Shown piece after piece: positions 1 to 6,558 of a DNA stretch of 10,015 bases (positions are counted from its first letter, which is position 1; every line of letters begins with the position of its first letter). The translations under genes and the position numbers were made by a program. This DNA comes from Anaerolineae bacterium (lineage in GTDB: Bacteria; Chloroflexota; Anaerolineae; J102). The stretch spans positions 1 through 10,015 of the forward strand of contig JALWDV010000548.1 in the NCBI GenBank assembly GCA_027036755.1, written 5' to 3'. A model generated the notes under the pieces. That model saw only the letters and a program-made list of their open reading frames with translations. It was not told where the DNA came from and ran no database searches.

Positions 1-115
1 AGCCCGCGCCGATACCGATGAAAGACGAGGACACGGATTGACACGGCCTTCGGTCACAGATTTTTTGAATTATCCGTGTTTTTCTGTGTTCATCCGTGTT
101 CTATTTTCAAAGCAG
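1..115. repeat. Left arm of a perfect 115-bp inverted repeat
   Basis: Bases 1-115 are the exact reverse complement of 9892-10006 (paired positions sum to 10007; the first mismatch is 116 against 9891). The arm contains two TCCGTGTT units and ends in TCTATTTTCAAAGCAG. It has no coding potential. It is a dispersed intergenic repeat of the 'ccgtgtt...catccgtgttc' type found in many large bacterial genomes. Since both copies sit at the very edges, the window may be a whole contig broken at repeats. Confidence 0.9.
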
Positions 116-152
116 GCACCACGCGCGGCAGCGCGCCGATACCAACGAAAAT
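116..152. repeat. Repeat mosaic continuing to the IS110 left end
   Basis: GCGCCGATACCAACGAAAAT at 133-152 is a diverged copy of GCGCCGATACCGATGAAA at 7-24. It is also related to the reverse complement of 9851-9878 in the right-hand repeat block. Similarity to the right-hand block stops at about 152, which is the best available estimate of the left boundary of the IS110 element. Confidence 0.55.
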
Positions 153-198
153 GAGTGCGTTGTCACTCAAAGGAGGTTTCGTTTCATCTTGGAATGGC

Positions 199-204
199 TA
201 TAAT
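199..204 (+). promoter_or_regulatory. TATAAT -10 box of the IS110 leader
   Basis: A consensus TATAAT lies near the left end of the IS110 element with no good -35 at 16-18 bp upstream (bases 176-182 read GTTTCGT). In IS110 elements the -35 is often supplied by the right end when the element circularises, so an orphan -10 fits that arrangement. Expected transcription start is about 211. Confidence 0.45.
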
Positions 205-210
205 GTGTGT

Positions 211-385
211 TGATGGCTGGTCAAGAGGTTGATGACTACTTGGCGCCGTCGAACCTGGAAAGCAGGCTAACCCGGATGCTCTGAGGCGCTGATACCTGTT
301 GCTGCGAGCACGCATAGCAGACTCTCGTCTGCGAGAGCATCCTGACCAGCCAAACTGACGCAAAGCCACCCGTTCAACATGGAGG
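211..385 (+). ncRNA. Candidate IS110 bridge RNA
   Basis: IS110 recombinases use a structured bridge RNA, usually encoded in the 5' leader, with loops that pair to target and donor DNA. Here the leader lies just after a TATAAT box. It has a 9-bp closing stem (GGCTGGTCA 215-223 with TGACCAGCC 343-351) that encloses a CTCTCG/CGAGAG hairpin (322-327 with 332-337, loop TCTG), a TGCTC/GAGCA pairing (278-282 with 306-310) and a small CCTG/CAGG hairpin (254-257 with 263-266). Size and position fit the known RNAs of about 180 nt. Which internal loops hold the guides cannot be fixed by eye, and the 3' end is a guess. Confidence 0.45.
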
Positions 386-391
386 TCTCCG

Positions 392-1714
392 ATGTCGAAC
401 CTGATCTTTGAGCGCTGTGCTGGTCTGGACGTGCATAAGAAGAGCGTAGTGGCCTGTCGCCGCCGCTTGCTGCCGGACAGGACCATCGAATTTGAGACGG
501 TCACCTTCGGTACAACCACTGAGGACCTGCTGGCCTTGAGCGACTGGCTGGCCGAATGGCAGGTCACACACGTGGCCATGGAAAGCACGGGCGAGTACTG
601 GAAGCCGGTGTTCAACATCTTGGAAGGCAACTTCGAGACCTGGCTGGTCAACGCCCAGCATGTCAAGCATGTGCCCGCTCGCAAGACCGACATCCGGGAT
701 GCGGAATGGTTGGCGCAGTTGATGCAGATGGGCTTACTGAAGCCCAGCTTCATCCCGCCGCGTCCGCAACGGGAGTTGCGGGACCTGACCCGCATGCGTC
801 AAACCCTGGTGCAGGATCGGGCCCGAGTCGTGAACCGGCTGCAGAAGGTGTTGGAAGACGCCAACATCAAGCTGACCTCGGTGGTCACGGACATCACGGG
901 CGTATCGGCTCGGCGTATGCTGGAAGCTATGATTCGGGACGAAACCGACCCTAAGGCGCTAGCGCAACTGGCCAAAGGGCGACTACGCAACAAGTTGCCT
1001 GAGCTGGAGAAGGCGCTGAACGGGCGGATGACCGACCATCATCGCTTTCTGCTCAAGCGATACCTGGCACATATGGACTTCCTGGAGGAAGAGATTCAGG
1101 CTCTGAGCCAGGAGATCGCCCATCGCATCGAGGCCATGAGCACCTCCTCGGATAACGAGCCTCCTACCGATGCAAGGCGAGAGTCAAAAGCATCGACGGA
1201 GAATCAGTCCCTGACCTGGAATCAGGCCATTGAGCTGCTGATCACCATACCAGGCATCGATCGCCGTACGGCGGAAATCATCCTGGCTGAAATCGGCCTG
1301 GACATGAGCCGCTTCCCGTCGGCCAGGCATCTGGCCGGCTGGGCGGGCGTGGCTCCTGGCAACCATCAAAGTGGCGGCAAGAACTATTCGGGCCGTAGCA
1401 AGAAGGGCAATCGCACCTTACGCACCGCCCTGGTCCAGGCTGCTCAATCGGCGAAGCGCAAGAAAGACAGCTATCTCGCCGCTCTCTACCATCGCATTGC
1501 CAGACGGCGGGGCAAGAAGCGAGCCCTTGTCGCTGTGGCGCATTCTATCCTTGTCAGCATTTACTACATGCTCTCACGTCAGCAGCCCTATCAGGACTTG
1601 GGCTCGGATTACTTTGACTCGCGGCGCAAAGAGGCCAAGGTGGACTACCTCATGCGTCAACTGCGGCGCTTGGGCTTCCAAGTGACCTTGCAGCCCGTGG
1701 CTGTTGCCGCGTAA
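392..1714 (+). CDS. IS110-family transposase/recombinase
   Basis: This 440-residue protein is an RNA-guided DNA recombinase of the IS110 family (DEDD transposase). The N-terminal RuvC-like domain shows the full tetrad: D13 in GLDVHK, E64 in AMESTGEYW, and D100 and D103 in KTDIRDAEWL. A helical coiled region follows at about 120-245. A polar linker of about 25 residues (250-275) leads to the C-terminal Transposase_20 domain, with a helix-hairpin-helix-like IPGIDRRTAEIILAEIG (286-302) and the catalytic serine S327 in HQSGGK. The length is within the family's usual range, perhaps slightly long because of the linker. The start is supported by GGAGG at 381-385, six bases before the ATG. No frameshift or stop is seen, so the element is probably active or recently so. 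Its expression and targeting are expected to depend on the leader RNA at about 211-385. Confidence 0.93.
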   Translation: MSNLIFERCAGLDVHKKSVVACRRRLLPDRTIEFETVTFGTTTEDLLALSDWLAEWQVTHVAMESTGEYWKPVFNILEGNFETWLVNAQHVKHVPARKTDIRDAEWLAQLMQMGLLKPSFIPPRPQRELRDLTRMRQTLVQDRARVVNRLQKVLEDANIKLTSVVTDITGVSARRMLEAMIRDETDPKALAQLAKGRLRNKLPELEKALNGRMTDHHRFLLKRYLAHMDFLEEEIQALSQEIAHRIEAMSTSSDNEPPTDARRESKASTENQSLTWNQAIELLITIPGIDRRTAEIILAEIGLDMSRFPSARHLAGWAGVAPGNHQSGGKNYSGRSKKGNRTLRTALVQAAQSAKRKKDSYLAALYHRIARRRGKKRALVAVAHSILVSIYYMLSRQQPYQDLGSDYFDSRRKEAKVDYLMRQLRRLGFQVTLQPVAVAA

Positions 1715-1718
1715 CTTA

Positions 1719-1736
1719 TTCTATTTTCATAGCAGT
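1719..1736 (-). repeat. ACTGCTATGAAAATAGAA repeat start abutting the subtilase stop
   Basis: On the minus strand the motif ACTGCTATGAAAATAGAA starts two bases after the TAG stop of the subtilase remnant. The same core, in its A or T form, recurs at 9737-9751, 9891-9908 and 99-115 (minus). In the copy at 9737 it also starts two bases after a TAG stop. It marks the edge of a dispersed repeat into which the IS110 element has apparently inserted. Confidence 0.6.
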
Positions 1737-1738
1737 CT

Positions 1739-2344
1739 CTAAACCGCCTGCATATCGATGACGCCCGTGCCCGCGGCGCTATCCAGGATGAGCTTGCGCA
1801 CGGCGTCGCTGGCTGCGCCCGGGGCGTCCAGCGGGCCCGTGGCCAGATCGTCCAGTCGGGCCTGCAGGCGCGCGGCCAGGCCCGCCACCAGGGGCGCGGC
1901 GAAGGATGTGCCGATGCCATAGCTGTAACCGGTGTAAGAGCCCACATCCAGGCTGATGACCGCGTAGGGGCAATCGTCGTCGTGGCAGCGCCCCATCGGG
2001 GGAATGCAGTTCTTCAGGCCCGCGCCGCCCGGAGCCATGACATCGCCCTGGTTCGAGAATCAGGCCCGGCGTTTTTTGCTATCGCTGGCGGCCACGCCCA
2101 CCACGAATTCCCAGCGGGCCGGGAACGCCGCGGGCGCATCCGCTTCGGTCAGGGCGTTTTCGTTGCCCGCAGCCGCCACGATGACGATGTTCTGTCGATG
2201 GGCCTGCTGCAGGGCCTCGCGCAGCAGGTCGGGCCCGTCCCAGTCCTCCTCTCCCTCGATGTCGGAGCCGTGCAGGCCCAAGCTGAGGTTGATGACCGCG
2301 CGCTTGTCCTCGGGCAGATTGCTGATGAATTCATACGGGTGCGT
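1739..2344 (-). pseudogene. Subtilase (S8 peptidase), 3' fragment with in-frame stop
   Basis: Read leftwards, this frame encodes the C-terminal half of a subtilisin-like serine protease. It carries INLSLG, the oxyanion-hole Asn in VIVAAAGNEN, a SDSKKRRA[stop]FSNQGDVMAPGG stretch, and the catalytic Ser motif GTSFAAPLVAGLAA, and ends naturally at a TAG (1739-1741). The catalytic Asp and His segments that must precede it are absent. A TGA at 2060-2062 interrupts the otherwise open frame exactly where subtilases read RASFSN or RACFSN, so it looks like a point mutation, not a frameshift. The upstream frame closes at a TAA near 2363 inside repeat sequence. It is the distal part of the gene that starts at 2845 after the CHAT gene. 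Pseudogene status is well supported; the original substrate is unknown. Confidence 0.85.
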
Positions 2345-2410
2345 CCTAAATGAGTTGGAAAGTTAAAATAATCCGTAACTACTAAGGTCGTCACCGGTCT
2401 GTCACCCGAA

Positions 2411-2500
2411 AACCACTAAGAACACTAAGACACAAAGGCACAAAGGAAAATTTATACATTTTTTCTTCGTGTTCTTAGTGCCTTTGTGCCCTTTGTGGTT
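2411..2500. repeat. Imperfect inverted repeat of the cactaagaac / cacaaagg type
   Basis: AACCACTAAGAACACTAAG begins the left arm at 2411, and the right arm ends in GTGGTT at 2495-2500. Perfect pairings include AACCAC with GTGGTT and GGCACAAAGG (2437-2446) with CCTTTGTGCC (2481-2490). The centre is AT-rich. Such repeats are dispersed and non-coding in many bacterial genomes; no function can be read from the sequence. Confidence 0.7.
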
Positions 2501-2546
2501 TATTAACCGGGGTACGTTAGCAGTTACAATAATCCAGTCATTAACG

Positions 2547-2667
2547 GGGCGCTTCGCGCCCGCGGCCAGCGCCGGGGGATGAAGTCCCCCGGCTAGAAAC
2601 AGCGCCCCTTCGGGGCTAGCCGGATTTATCCGGCGCTGTTTTGTAGCCCGGCGACTTCATCGCCGGG
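2547..2667. repeat. Cluster of REP-like palindromes with shared GATGAAGTC core
   Basis: Four perfect hairpins lie in a row: GGGCGC/GCGCCC (2547-2561); GCCGGGGGA/TCCCCCGGC with loop TGAAG (2571-2593); an AAACAGCGCC/GGCGCTGTTT stem (2597-2606 with 2632-2641) enclosing GCCCC/GGGGC and GCCGGA/TCCGGC; and CCCGGCGA/TCGCCGGG with loop CTTCA (2647-2667). The second and fourth are inverted relatives: the loop is conserved (TGAAG against its complement CTTCA) while the stem changes in a paired way (GGA/TCC against CGA/TCG). This is typical of dispersed REP or MITE-derived palindromes. Confidence 0.7.
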
Positions 2668-2713
2668 CGGACGTGGCAAACACCATTATTGCCATTTAAT
2701 TTGTGAACATTCA

Positions 2714-2845
2714 TCAGTTGGTGAGCGCAAAAAGGGATCTAATTTTTAGACGGTTACTTAGCATGGCTTCGATGCGCTGGGGATGACCGAAGAGGATGAT
2801 CTGGTTGAGGATGGCGGGGGGATGGCCCGAAGTTCGTTCTGCCAT
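2714..2845 (-). pseudogene. Subtilase gene, 5' fragment
   Basis: An ATG at 2845, 12 bp after the CHAT stop codon, opens a frame starting MAERTSGHPPAILNQI. About 28 codons (to roughly 2762) look like genuine GC-rich coding sequence. The frame then enters AT-rich repeat sequence and ends at a TGA (2714-2716). Position, strand and codon style make it the beginning of the gene whose 3' half is at 1739-2344. The link is inferred: this N-terminal segment precedes the recognisable catalytic domain and is not itself diagnostic. Its close spacing shows that a fourth gene once belonged to the sigma/zinc-finger/CHAT operon. Confidence 0.6.
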
Positions 2846-2857
2846 GATGCTATTCAT

Positions 2858-5719
2858 TTATAGATGGTCGGGGGAGCCTATGAGGAAGAAAGGGGCCCAG
2901 ATGGAGGGGTGACGATAGTGGGGTGCTTCATCATCTTCGCGGCCGCGTTTCAGCAGATTCAATTGCGTCCGGCGCAACGCGGTGGCTTTGCGTTCGCCCG
3001 CGGCCAGATGACGATAGAAGTCGGTGATGAAATCCTTGGCGATGGCGTCGGGAATCTGCCAATGGCTGAGCAACAGCGAGGAGGCGCCCGCGTAGAGGAA
3101 GGCCCGGGTCAGCCCCAGCAGCTCGTCGCCGCCCGCGATGCGATGCTGGCCCGTATCGCAGGCGCTGAGGGTGATGAGCGAGCTTTGCAGGCGCAGATTG
3201 AAGATATCCAGAGCGGTGAGCCAGCCATCGGCCAGGAGGATGCCGGAGAACAAGGGATTGTCGGCGCGGGATTCGCCGTGCGTGGCGAAATGCAGCAGCC
3301 GGGCCGTTTTGCCCTCCTCCCTCAGCCGGGCGATGGTGGCGTCCTCCTCCACGTGTGCGGTTCCGGCCATGATGTCGGCCACGGCCCGGGCTTCTTCCAC
3401 CGCTTTGGGCAGCAAGCCATGATGAGAATAGCCGAAGGCTATCTTGCTATCGTCGTGGGGGCGCGGGCGCAGCACGAAGGGGAGCTGGCTGCTGGCGGGC
3501 AGATAGGATATCTCGTGGGTTTCGATGAGGTGTCGCTCGCCATCGAAGAGGGCGTGGAAGGGGAGATAGTGCAGGTTGCCGTGGGGCGTGATGATGAGCC
3601 GGGCGTACTGTTGCAAGCGGGGTTGCAGGGGCTGGATGAGCTGCTGATGGAGTTTTTGCAGCAGGCCGCGGGCGTTGCGGGCCAGTTGGCGCTGACGTTC
3701 GCGCGGAGTCCAGGGCAGGGTGCGGTTGTTGAGCGAAAGCATGGTCAGCAGACGCGTGACCTGGGCCGGCGGTGCGGCCAGCGGAACGGCCTGCACCCGG
3801 TCGCCATCCACCAGAAAGGCGATGAGCTGATCCCTGGCGACGAAGTATTCCACCAGCAGCGCGTCTTCATCCAGCCAGGGGCCGGGCGGCTCGGTGCGAA
3901 CCTGCCACAGGGTCGCGTCGCGGGCGTAGTCGGCGTTGTGGAGAAGAAGCTGTCGCCAGAGTTTGGTGATCTCCTGTTCCAGCTCCAGGATGCGTTGCCG
4001 GGATTCGTTGGCGTCCTGGCCCGTGCGCACATCCTCGCCCGTCTCCCAGCGCAGCAGAATCCGATCCCGCTCCTGTCGCAGCCGCACCAGCGCCTGGACG
4101 ATGGCTTCATCCTGCGGGCTGCGGGCGTGCAAGCCGAGATCGATGCGGTGGGCGATCATGTTCAGCAGCGAGCGGGATTTGGAGCGCTCGGTCAGTTCCA
4201 GGGCTTTTTCCGGCGCGTTCAGGCGCAGGGCGACCTGCACCGCGTCCTCGTAGATTTCGGTCTTGTCTTCCAGAAAATCGGCCTGGAATTCGATCATCAG
4301 ATAGCTGTGCAGGCGTTCCAGGTGCTGAATGTCGCGCTCATACTGCGCCATGGCCTGCCACGGTTCGTTGCGATGCGCCAGGGTTTGTCCCAAAATGCGT
4401 CTGGCGCGGAAGGCCAGCGAAGCGATCTGCTCTTCCCGGGCGATATTCAACGCCCGTTGCGCCAGCCGCGCGGCCCGCTCCCATTGCTGCCGGCGCAGCG
4501 CGATGTGGGCTTGCAGCAGCCATGCCCGAGCCAGTTGCGGCGCGCGATTGTGTTTTATGAAGACCTGTTCGGCGTACGCCAGCAGCGCCGCGCTCTGCTC
4601 CGGGTCATCCAGATGTAGCAACAAGGCGGCCAGCTCCAGGTCTGCGCTGGCGATGAGGGTCGGGTCTGCATCGGCGATGATGTGCTTGCGGGCCTCGGCC
4701 AGAGATTTCTTGGCGTCGTCATAGCGTCCCAGGCCCGCGTAGGCCACGGCCTCATCCAGCAGCGCCTGCCCGATCTCTTTGTCCATGCCCCGTTGGGCGA
4801 AGAAGGGACGCACGTTGCGCGTGATGCTCAGCACATCGCGAAAGCGTCGCAGGGGCAGCAGGCAATCGCACAGGAACACATCCAGCAGCAGGGCGTCGCG
4901 ATGGCGGCCATCGTTCAGAAAGATGTTTCGGGCCTCGTCCATGAGGGTGAGGGCGTCGGTGTAGCGGCCCAGCATCAGATAGGTGATGGCCATGCTCTGG
5001 CGGGCGCGGGCGGCCTCCACCATCTCTCCCGCGTCCTCCATGCCCCGCAAGGCGTTTTTCGCCGCGGCCAATGATTCTTGCAGACGGCCCATGTTGCGCA
5101 GGACGATGCTGCGGTCTTGTTCGATCCAGGGCAGATAGGAGGCGCCCTCCTCGCTCATCGCTGTCAGAATCTCGCGGGCGTGGTCGAACAAGGCCAGCGC
5201 GCCCGCGTCATCGCCCTGCCTTCCCAGGTTGACGGCCCGATTGATGGTGATCTTGACCAGCATCGCGTGCTCACCCGCCTCTTCGAATATCTTCGCGGCC
5301 CGAACCGCGGTTTCTTCGGCCTCCTCATACCGGCTGAGATTGGTCAGCGCCCACACTTTGCCGATCTGGGATCGGGCCACATTCACCCGCTCGCCCAATT
5401 GCTCATAGATGGCGGCGGCCTCTTCGTAATCCGCCAGCGAACGCTGATATTCTCCCAGGCCCAGGGCGTAGGCGTTGGCCCGGGCCAGCAAGCCCAGCGC
5501 GCGATGCGCAGGACGGCGCGAATACTCGGCCATGGCTATCAGCGTCTCGGCGATGTCGAGAGAGCGCTGCACCTCGGTGCGCAGATAGTGATCCGCCCGG
5601 GCCTTCAACGCCTGCGCCAGTTGGTCATCCAGCAGAGCGGCGTTTTGGGCGAGAATCCGGGCGCGGGCCTCGGCGTCGGACTGTTCCGTCAGGAGCTGAC
5701 TGAGCTGAGACCTTTGCAT
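2858..5719 (-). CDS. TPR-CHAT domain protease
   Basis: This 953-residue cytoplasmic protein has no signal peptide or membrane segment. Residues about 30-490 are a helical array of TPR-like repeats (for example GEYQRSLADYEEAAAIYEQLGE, in two pieces GEYQRSLADYEE and AAAIYEQLGE). A coiled-coil linker follows at about 525-590. The C-terminal CHAT domain, a caspase-like clan CD cysteine protease, spans about 630-950. The catalytic dyad is visible: H814 in HFATHG and C854 in LSACDTG, followed by GGDELLGLTRAFLYAGA and LSHWQIPD, all family hallmarks. The start codon at 5719 has no clear ribosome binding site; it lies 36 bp after the zinc-finger gene, so translation may be coupled. By family knowledge the TPRs would sense a partner or signal and CHAT would cleave a protein, perhaps the neighbouring zinc-finger protein. 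Substrate is unknown. Confidence 0.93.
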   Translation of the reverse strand: MQRSQLSQLLTEQSDAEARARILAQNAALLDDQLAQALKARADHYLRTEVQRSLDIAETLIAMAEYSRRPAHRALGLLARANAYALGLGEYQRSLADYEEAAAIYEQLGERVNVARSQIGKVWALTNLSRYEEAEETAVRAAKIFEEAGEHAMLVKITINRAVNLGRQGDDAGALALFDHAREILTAMSEEGASYLPWIEQDRSIVLRNMGRLQESLAAAKNALRGMEDAGEMVEAARARQSMAITYLMLGRYTDALTLMDEARNIFLNDGRHRDALLLDVFLCDCLLPLRRFRDVLSITRNVRPFFAQRGMDKEIGQALLDEAVAYAGLGRYDDAKKSLAEARKHIIADADPTLIASADLELAALLLHLDDPEQSAALLAYAEQVFIKHNRAPQLARAWLLQAHIALRRQQWERAARLAQRALNIAREEQIASLAFRARRILGQTLAHRNEPWQAMAQYERDIQHLERLHSYLMIEFQADFLEDKTEIYEDAVQVALRLNAPEKALELTERSKSRSLLNMIAHRIDLGLHARSPQDEAIVQALVRLRQERDRILLRWETGEDVRTGQDANESRQRILELEQEITKLWRQLLLHNADYARDATLWQVRTEPPGPWLDEDALLVEYFVARDQLIAFLVDGDRVQAVPLAAPPAQVTRLLTMLSLNNRTLPWTPRERQRQLARNARGLLQKLHQQLIQPLQPRLQQYARLIITPHGNLHYLPFHALFDGERHLIETHEISYLPASSQLPFVLRPRPHDDSKIAFGYSHHGLLPKAVEEARAVADIMAGTAHVEEDATIARLREEGKTARLLHFATHGESRADNPLFSGILLADGWLTALDIFNLRLQSSLITLSACDTGQHRIAGGDELLGLTRAFLYAGASSLLLSHWQIPDAIAKDFITDFYRHLAAGERKATALRRTQLNLLKRGREDDEAPHYRHPSIWAPFFLIGSPDHL

Positions 5720-5755
5720 GGGATGGGATTGCGGCCTGTTGCGCCGCGGCTTGCT

Positions 5756-6502
5756 CTAAATATCCAGCGCGTTGAGCTGCACTTCGAGCCTGGGGTGGAT
5801 TAGTTTTAGATCGTATATGGCCGGAGGCAGGTTGTCGATGGTGAAGTTGCCCAGCTCATCGACCGTGGTTTCGGCCAGACATGCGTTATCCCGCCAGATT
5901 TGCACCCGAAAATGCTCGGGCGTCTCATCCCCAATAAGCAGCCCCACCAGTTGATGTTTGCCCGGATGCGTTGGGTCTTCGTAGAATTCCAGGGTGATTT
6001 GCAATCCATCTGCATCGAAGAGCATGGGACGTTGCTCCCCTCCGCCCCGCATAGCGCCCATGGCAAGCTGCATCCCCATTCCTGCGCCCGCCCCGTTTGC
6101 CGCTTGATTCACCCAGCGGGCCACGATGACGCGGATGCTTTCTTTCAGTTCGTGCAGCGGATGGGGCGCTTGCGCCGCCGGGATTGCTTGCGAGATTGGC
6201 GCAGCCATGAATTGCCGCAGCCAGGCCAGCTCTTGACTGCAATGCGGGCATTGGGCGATGTGGGCGCTGACCATCCGCCGATTCTCATCAGGAAGTTGAT
6301 CGAGTTCGTAATTGGACAGCGTCATGGGCGAAGGGCAATCGGCCCGGAATAGCAGTGATTGCAGCCGTTTCTCTTCCAGCGCCAGGTGCATGGCGCGTTG
6401 ACGACAGGCTTCACAATGTTCGATGTGAGTCCCAAGTTCTTTGTCGTCTTCCAACCAGGCCAGCAGGTCGGCGTCCGAGTAATGATCGTGGAGCGGTGTC
6501 AT
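5756..6502 (-). CDS. Zinc-finger (zf-HC2-like) putative anti-sigma factor
   Basis: A 248-residue protein with two zinc-binding motifs of the anti-sigma type, H26-x3-C30-x2-C33 and H81-x3-C85-x2-C88, separated by a helical stretch typical of the family (TLSNYELDQLPDENR). A linker rich in Ala, Gly and Met (about 131-155) follows; it is too polar for a convincing membrane helix. The C-terminal part (about 158-248) looks like a beta-sandwich of the carboxypeptidase-regulatory type, including DELGNFTIDNLPPAIYDLKL. The gene follows the sigma factor by 56 bp and precedes the CHAT gene by 36 bp. A GGGAT sequence lies about nine bases before the ATG. Most anti-sigma factors of this class are membrane bound, so a soluble form is unusual and suggests a cytoplasmic switch. 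The role as sigma inhibitor is inferred from motifs and neighbours. Confidence 0.8.
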   Translation of the reverse strand: MTPLHDHYSDADLLAWLEDDKELGTHIEHCEACRQRAMHLALEEKRLQSLLFRADCPSPMTLSNYELDQLPDENRRMVSAHIAQCPHCSQELAWLRQFMAAPISQAIPAAQAPHPLHELKESIRVIVARWVNQAANGAGAGMGMQLAMGAMRGGGEQRPMLFDADGLQITLEFYEDPTHPGKHQLVGLLIGDETPEHFRVQIWRDNACLAETTVDELGNFTIDNLPPAIYDLKLIHPRLEVQLNALDI

Positions 6503-6558
6503 AATCGTTTCATCCCTGTTTACTAGATAAACGCTCGAACGGGCATTTTTTCGGCATT

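Larger units (their letters stand above)
152..1718 (+). mobile_element. IS110-family insertion sequence
   Basis: The element comprises a 5' non-coding leader of about 240 bp, one transposase gene (392-1714) and almost no sequence after the stop, which is the layout of the IS110 subgroup. Length of about 1.57 kb is typical. Boundaries are inferred from where the flanking repeat loses similarity to the equivalent repeat at the right edge of the window (about 152 on the left, about 1719 on the right). IS110 elements usually lack terminal inverted repeats and none were seen. A 6-bp hairpin (TGAGTG 152-157 with CACTCA 164-169) lies just inside the left end. The element sits 3' of the subtilase remnant, not inside a gene. 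Confidence 0.75.
2345..2760. repeat. Non-coding repeat-rich insert splitting the subtilase gene
   Basis: About 415 bp with no gene. It separates the subtilase 5' end (2761-2845) from its 3' half (from 2344) and replaces the part coding for the catalytic Asp and His, so insertion was accompanied by a deletion. Contents in order: an AGTTANAATAATCC direct repeat (2361-2374 and 2522-2535, 13 of 14 identical) bracketing a cactaagaacac-type inverted repeat, then a cluster of REP-like hairpins (2547-2667), then AT-rich sequence. No obvious target-site duplication was found at the borders. Confidence 0.65.

Noticed and set aside
184..795. A 203-codon minus-strand frame over the IS110 leader and transposase start
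   Set aside because: It overlaps a well-supported transposase with its own ribosome binding site, and its product is Ser/Arg-rich without family features.
2400..2680. A CRISPR array or type III-E relic next to the TPR-CHAT gene
   Set aside because: The repeats are palindromes of different sequence with irregular spacing. There is no constant direct repeat with unique spacers, and no Cas7-11 or other Cas coding sequence is visible.
2864..4618. A 584-codon open frame on the plus strand opposite the CHAT gene
   Set aside because: It mirrors the GC-rich CHAT coding sequence, shows no recognisable domain, and is a compositional shadow. The minus-strand protein has clear TPR and CHAT motifs.
5078..5803. 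A 241-codon plus-strand frame opposite the N-terminal TPRs
   Set aside because: It is antisense to a real gene and spans its start and the gap, with no domain signal.
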